This document shows, in pieces, positions 62,275 to 64,000 of a stretch of 64,000 nt of DNA (positions are counted from its first letter, which is position 1; each line of letters starts with the position of its first letter). This DNA comes from Sphingopyxis sp. H115 (GTDB lineage: Bacteria; Pseudomonadota; Alphaproteobacteria; Sphingomonadales; Sphingomonadaceae), in NCBI RefSeq assembly GCF_001468465.1, contig NZ_LNSA01000006.1, positions 62,001 through 126,000 on the forward strand, written 5' to 3'. The notes beneath the pieces are model-generated. The model was not told the origin of the DNA. It ran no database searches and was given only the letters and a program-made list of their open reading frames with translations. The position numbers and the translations under genes are program-made.

Positions 62275-63860
62275 TTGCGCCCTTCGACCAGCCCGCGCGC
62301 AATCACCTGGGCCTGAATCTCGGCGGCGCCTTCGAAGATATTGAGGATGCGCGCGTCGCAAAGGACGCGGCTGATTTCATATTCCATGGCATAGCCGTTG
62401 CCGCCATGGATCTGCAGGCTGGCATCGGCATTCGACCAGGCGGCGCGCGCACCGAGCAGCTTTGCCATTCCCGCCTCGATGTCGCAGCGCTTGCCGCTGT
62501 CCTTTGCGCGCGCGGCCGCATAGCTCAGCTCGCGCGCCATCACGAAATCGACGAGGCTCATCGCGAGCTTGTCCGACACGCGCGGGAAAGCGATGATCGC
62601 CTGGCCGAACTGCTTGCGGCTCTGCGCATAGTCGAGCCCGAGTTCGAGCGCGCGCCGCGCCACCCCGACCGCGCGCGCGGCAGTCTGGATGCGCGCGCCT
62701 TCGAAGGTGCGCATGAGTTGCTTGAACCCCTGCCCCTCGACAACGCCGAGCAGCGCATCGGCGGGCGCGTGCATCGCATCGAACTGCAACGCATATTCGC
62801 GCATCCCGCGATAGCCGAGCACCTCGATCTCGCTGCCGGTCATGCCCGCGGCAGGGAAGGGGTCGGCCGACGTCCCGCGCGGTTTGGGGACGAGCAGCAT
62901 CGACAGGCCGGCATAGCCTTTGGTTTCGGCCGATGTGCGCGCAAGCAAGGTCATCAGGTCCGAGCGCGCGGCATGGGTAATCCAGTTTTTCGCGCCGTCG
63001 ATGATCCAATGATCGCCCTCGCGCCGCGCCCTTGTTTGCAGCGAACCAAGATCGGAGCCGGTATCGGGCTCGGTGAACACGGCGGTCGGCAGGATTTCGC
63101 CGCTGGCGATCCGGGGCAGCCATTCGGCCTTCTGCTTGTCGGTGCCGCCCATCGCGATCAGCTCGCCCGCGATCTCCGATCGCGTGCCGAGCGAGCCCGC
63201 GCCGATCCAGCCGCGCGACAGTTCCTCGGTAACGATGCACATCACCAGCTTGCCGAGTCCGAGCCCGCCATATTGCTCGGGAATGCAGGCGCCGAAGGTG
63301 CCGAGGTCGGCCATCGCCTGCACCGTGGCGTCGGGAATCAGCGCGTTGGCGAGGTGCCAGCCATGAGCGTGGGGCACAATCGCGGCGTCGGTGAAGCGGC
63401 GATATTGATCGCGGATCGCGTCGAGGTCGGCGTCGTGCAGCGTCTCGCTTGGCCATTGGCCATCGGCAAGTGCGGCGGCGACTTCGGTCCGGGTCGCGGC
63501 ATGGTCGGTGTCGAGCAGATCGCCGCAGGCGCCCGCAAGCGTGCGCGCGGCCGCCGAGAGACCAAGATCGGCGGGGCGGAAGATTTCATTCTGCCCCATC
63601 GGCAACCCGCCGGTGAGCTGGCCGATCGCTTCCGCAAAGGCGAGCGTCGCGATCTTCGCATCGAGCGGGTTCGAGTCATCGCCGGACTCGCACCAGCCGA
63701 GCGTCGCTTCGAGCGCCGCGACCATCGTCGCGACCCAGGCAAAGCCGTGCGCCGCGCGCTGCTCGCGATCGATCGGAGCGTGCGTCAGCCGATCGGCCAG
63801 CGCGGCCTGGGCCGCTGCGCGATAGGCTTCGGCCACTTCGAGCGCGGAGCGAAGGGTCAT
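62271..63860 (-). CDS. mcd: Probable (2S)-methylsuccinyl-CoA dehydrogenase (acyl-CoA dehydrogenase family)
   Basis: 529 residues. Besides the acyl-CoA dehydrogenase fold (EQYGGLGLGKLVMCIVTEEL, TEPDTGSDLGSLQTRA, QIHGGNGYAMEYEISR) there is an extra N-terminal domain of about 150 residues (EQRAAHGFAWVATMVAALEA, GGLPMGQNEIFRPADLG). This architecture and PMGQNE segment fit Mcd of the ethylmalonyl-CoA pathway. Stop overlaps none of the lyase gene coding but shares its end (4-bp convergent overlap). A different long-chain ACAD remains possible. Confidence 0.7.
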   Translation of the reverse strand: MTLRSALEVAEAYRAAAQAALADRLTHAPIDREQRAAHGFAWVATMVAALEATLGWCESGDDSNPLDAKIATLAFAEAIGQLTGGLPMGQNEIFRPADLGLSAAARTLAGACGDLLDTDHAATRTEVAAALADGQWPSETLHDADLDAIRDQYRRFTDAAIVPHAHGWHLANALIPDATVQAMADLGTFGACIPEQYGGLGLGKLVMCIVTEELSRGWIGAGSLGTRSEIAGELIAMGGTDKQKAEWLPRIASGEILPTAVFTEPDTGSDLGSLQTRARREGDHWIIDGAKNWITHAARSDLMTLLARTSAETKGYAGLSMLLVPKPRGTSADPFPAAGMTGSEIEVLGYRGMREYALQFDAMHAPADALLGVVEGQGFKQLMRTFEGARIQTAARAVGVARRALELGLDYAQSRKQFGQAIIAFPRVSDKLAMSLVDFVMARELSYAAARAKDSGKRCDIEAGMAKLLGARAAWSNADASLQIHGGNGYAMEYEISRVLCDARILNIFEGAAEIQAQVIARGLVEGRN

Positions 63861-64000
63861 TGGCTTCCCCCTCCCCCGCTCGCGACGCCGACGATACCCG
63901 CGTCGATCAGGCGGGCGATTTCGCCCGAGGGAAGCGAAAGCCGTTCGCTCAATATCTGCTCGCTGTGCTGGCCGTTGCGCGGGGCGGGCGCAGGTGCGCG
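63857..64000 (-). CDS. CaiB/BaiF-type CoA transferase, C-terminal fragment
   Basis: Only the last 47 residues lie inside the window. The end (GQHSEQILSERLSLPSGEIA, then RLIDAGIVG) matches the C-terminus of family III CoA transferases (usual form GEHTxxVL...L...I..L...G). Its stop overlaps the mcd start (ATGA). The pair may act on linked CoA thioesters. Confidence 0.65.
   Translation of the reverse strand, partial: RAPAPAPRNGQHSEQILSERLSLPSGEIARLIDAGIVGVASGGGGSQ

Noticed and set aside
1..64000. CRISPR arrays, tRNA/rRNA genes, insertion sequences, prophage or toxin-antitoxin modules
   Set aside because: None seen: no regularly spaced repeats, cloverleaf-like segments, transposase or integrase frames, and intergenic gaps are short.

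Overview
The window is high-GC, densely packed DNA from an alphaproteobacterium, most likely a sphingomonad close to Sphingopyxis. This rests on gene content (MipZ, DivK, MmcB, COQ9, an RpoN/FlbD-driven flagellar cluster, a Xanthomonas/Caulobacter-type TonB receptor, a ManD strongly resembling the Novosphingobium enzyme) and on codon use. No database search was possible, so names rest on motifs and family knowledge. I see no tRNA, rRNA, insertion sequence, prophage or CRISPR array.

Layout. 0-2.7 kb: the 3' part of a type III polyketide synthase gene overlapping a methyltransferase and an FAD oxidoreductase gene. 2.8-8 kb: msrB, a class A PBP, a three-gene block (SCO, YkgJ-like, YgjP-like) and a small ankyrin protein. 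8-18 kb: two riboflavin loci (HTH-ribB-ribX with ribH; ribD with ribE) flanking an OYE reductase, an EamA transporter, COQ9, feoAB with a Fur-like box, ssb and mmcB. 18.5-18.7 kb: a probable small RNA ending in a strong terminator. 18.8-25 kb: thioesterase, two peptidases, a 2-oxoglutarate dioxygenase, a HAD hydrolase and rpmJ. 25-34 kb: a 146-bp palindrome, rpoN, lptB, a phosphohexomutase, mipZ, panC, a Sel1 protein, a four-gene operon (DUF3572, HAD, RidA, GNAT) and divK.

34.4-50.5 kb is a flagellar island: flbD, motAB, flgBCDEFGHIJKL, flgA, flgM, flgN, a lytic transglycosylase, flhA and fliA. I find three near-consensus sigma-54 promoters (flgB, flgA, transglycosylase-flhA-fliA) and two sigma-28-like promoters (flgM, motA). 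This fits a cascade RpoN/FlbD, then hook-basal body plus FliA, then FlgM/Mot. Several rod and hook proteins are unusually short, and FlgH has no lipobox cysteine. 50.5-52.5 kb holds a MarR regulator, two unknown small proteins and a LuxR-type regulator with a C-terminal membrane helix.

52.6-62.3 kb is a polysaccharide-utilisation locus for a uronic-acid polymer: gntR-DUF4861-manD on one strand, and GH105, a TonB receptor and two tandem alginate_lyase-family lyases on the other. Two operator motifs, one FadR-like and one LacI-like, recur before both the GH105 and receptor genes. The right end holds a probable methylsuccinyl-CoA dehydrogenase gene overlapping a truncated CoA-transferase gene.
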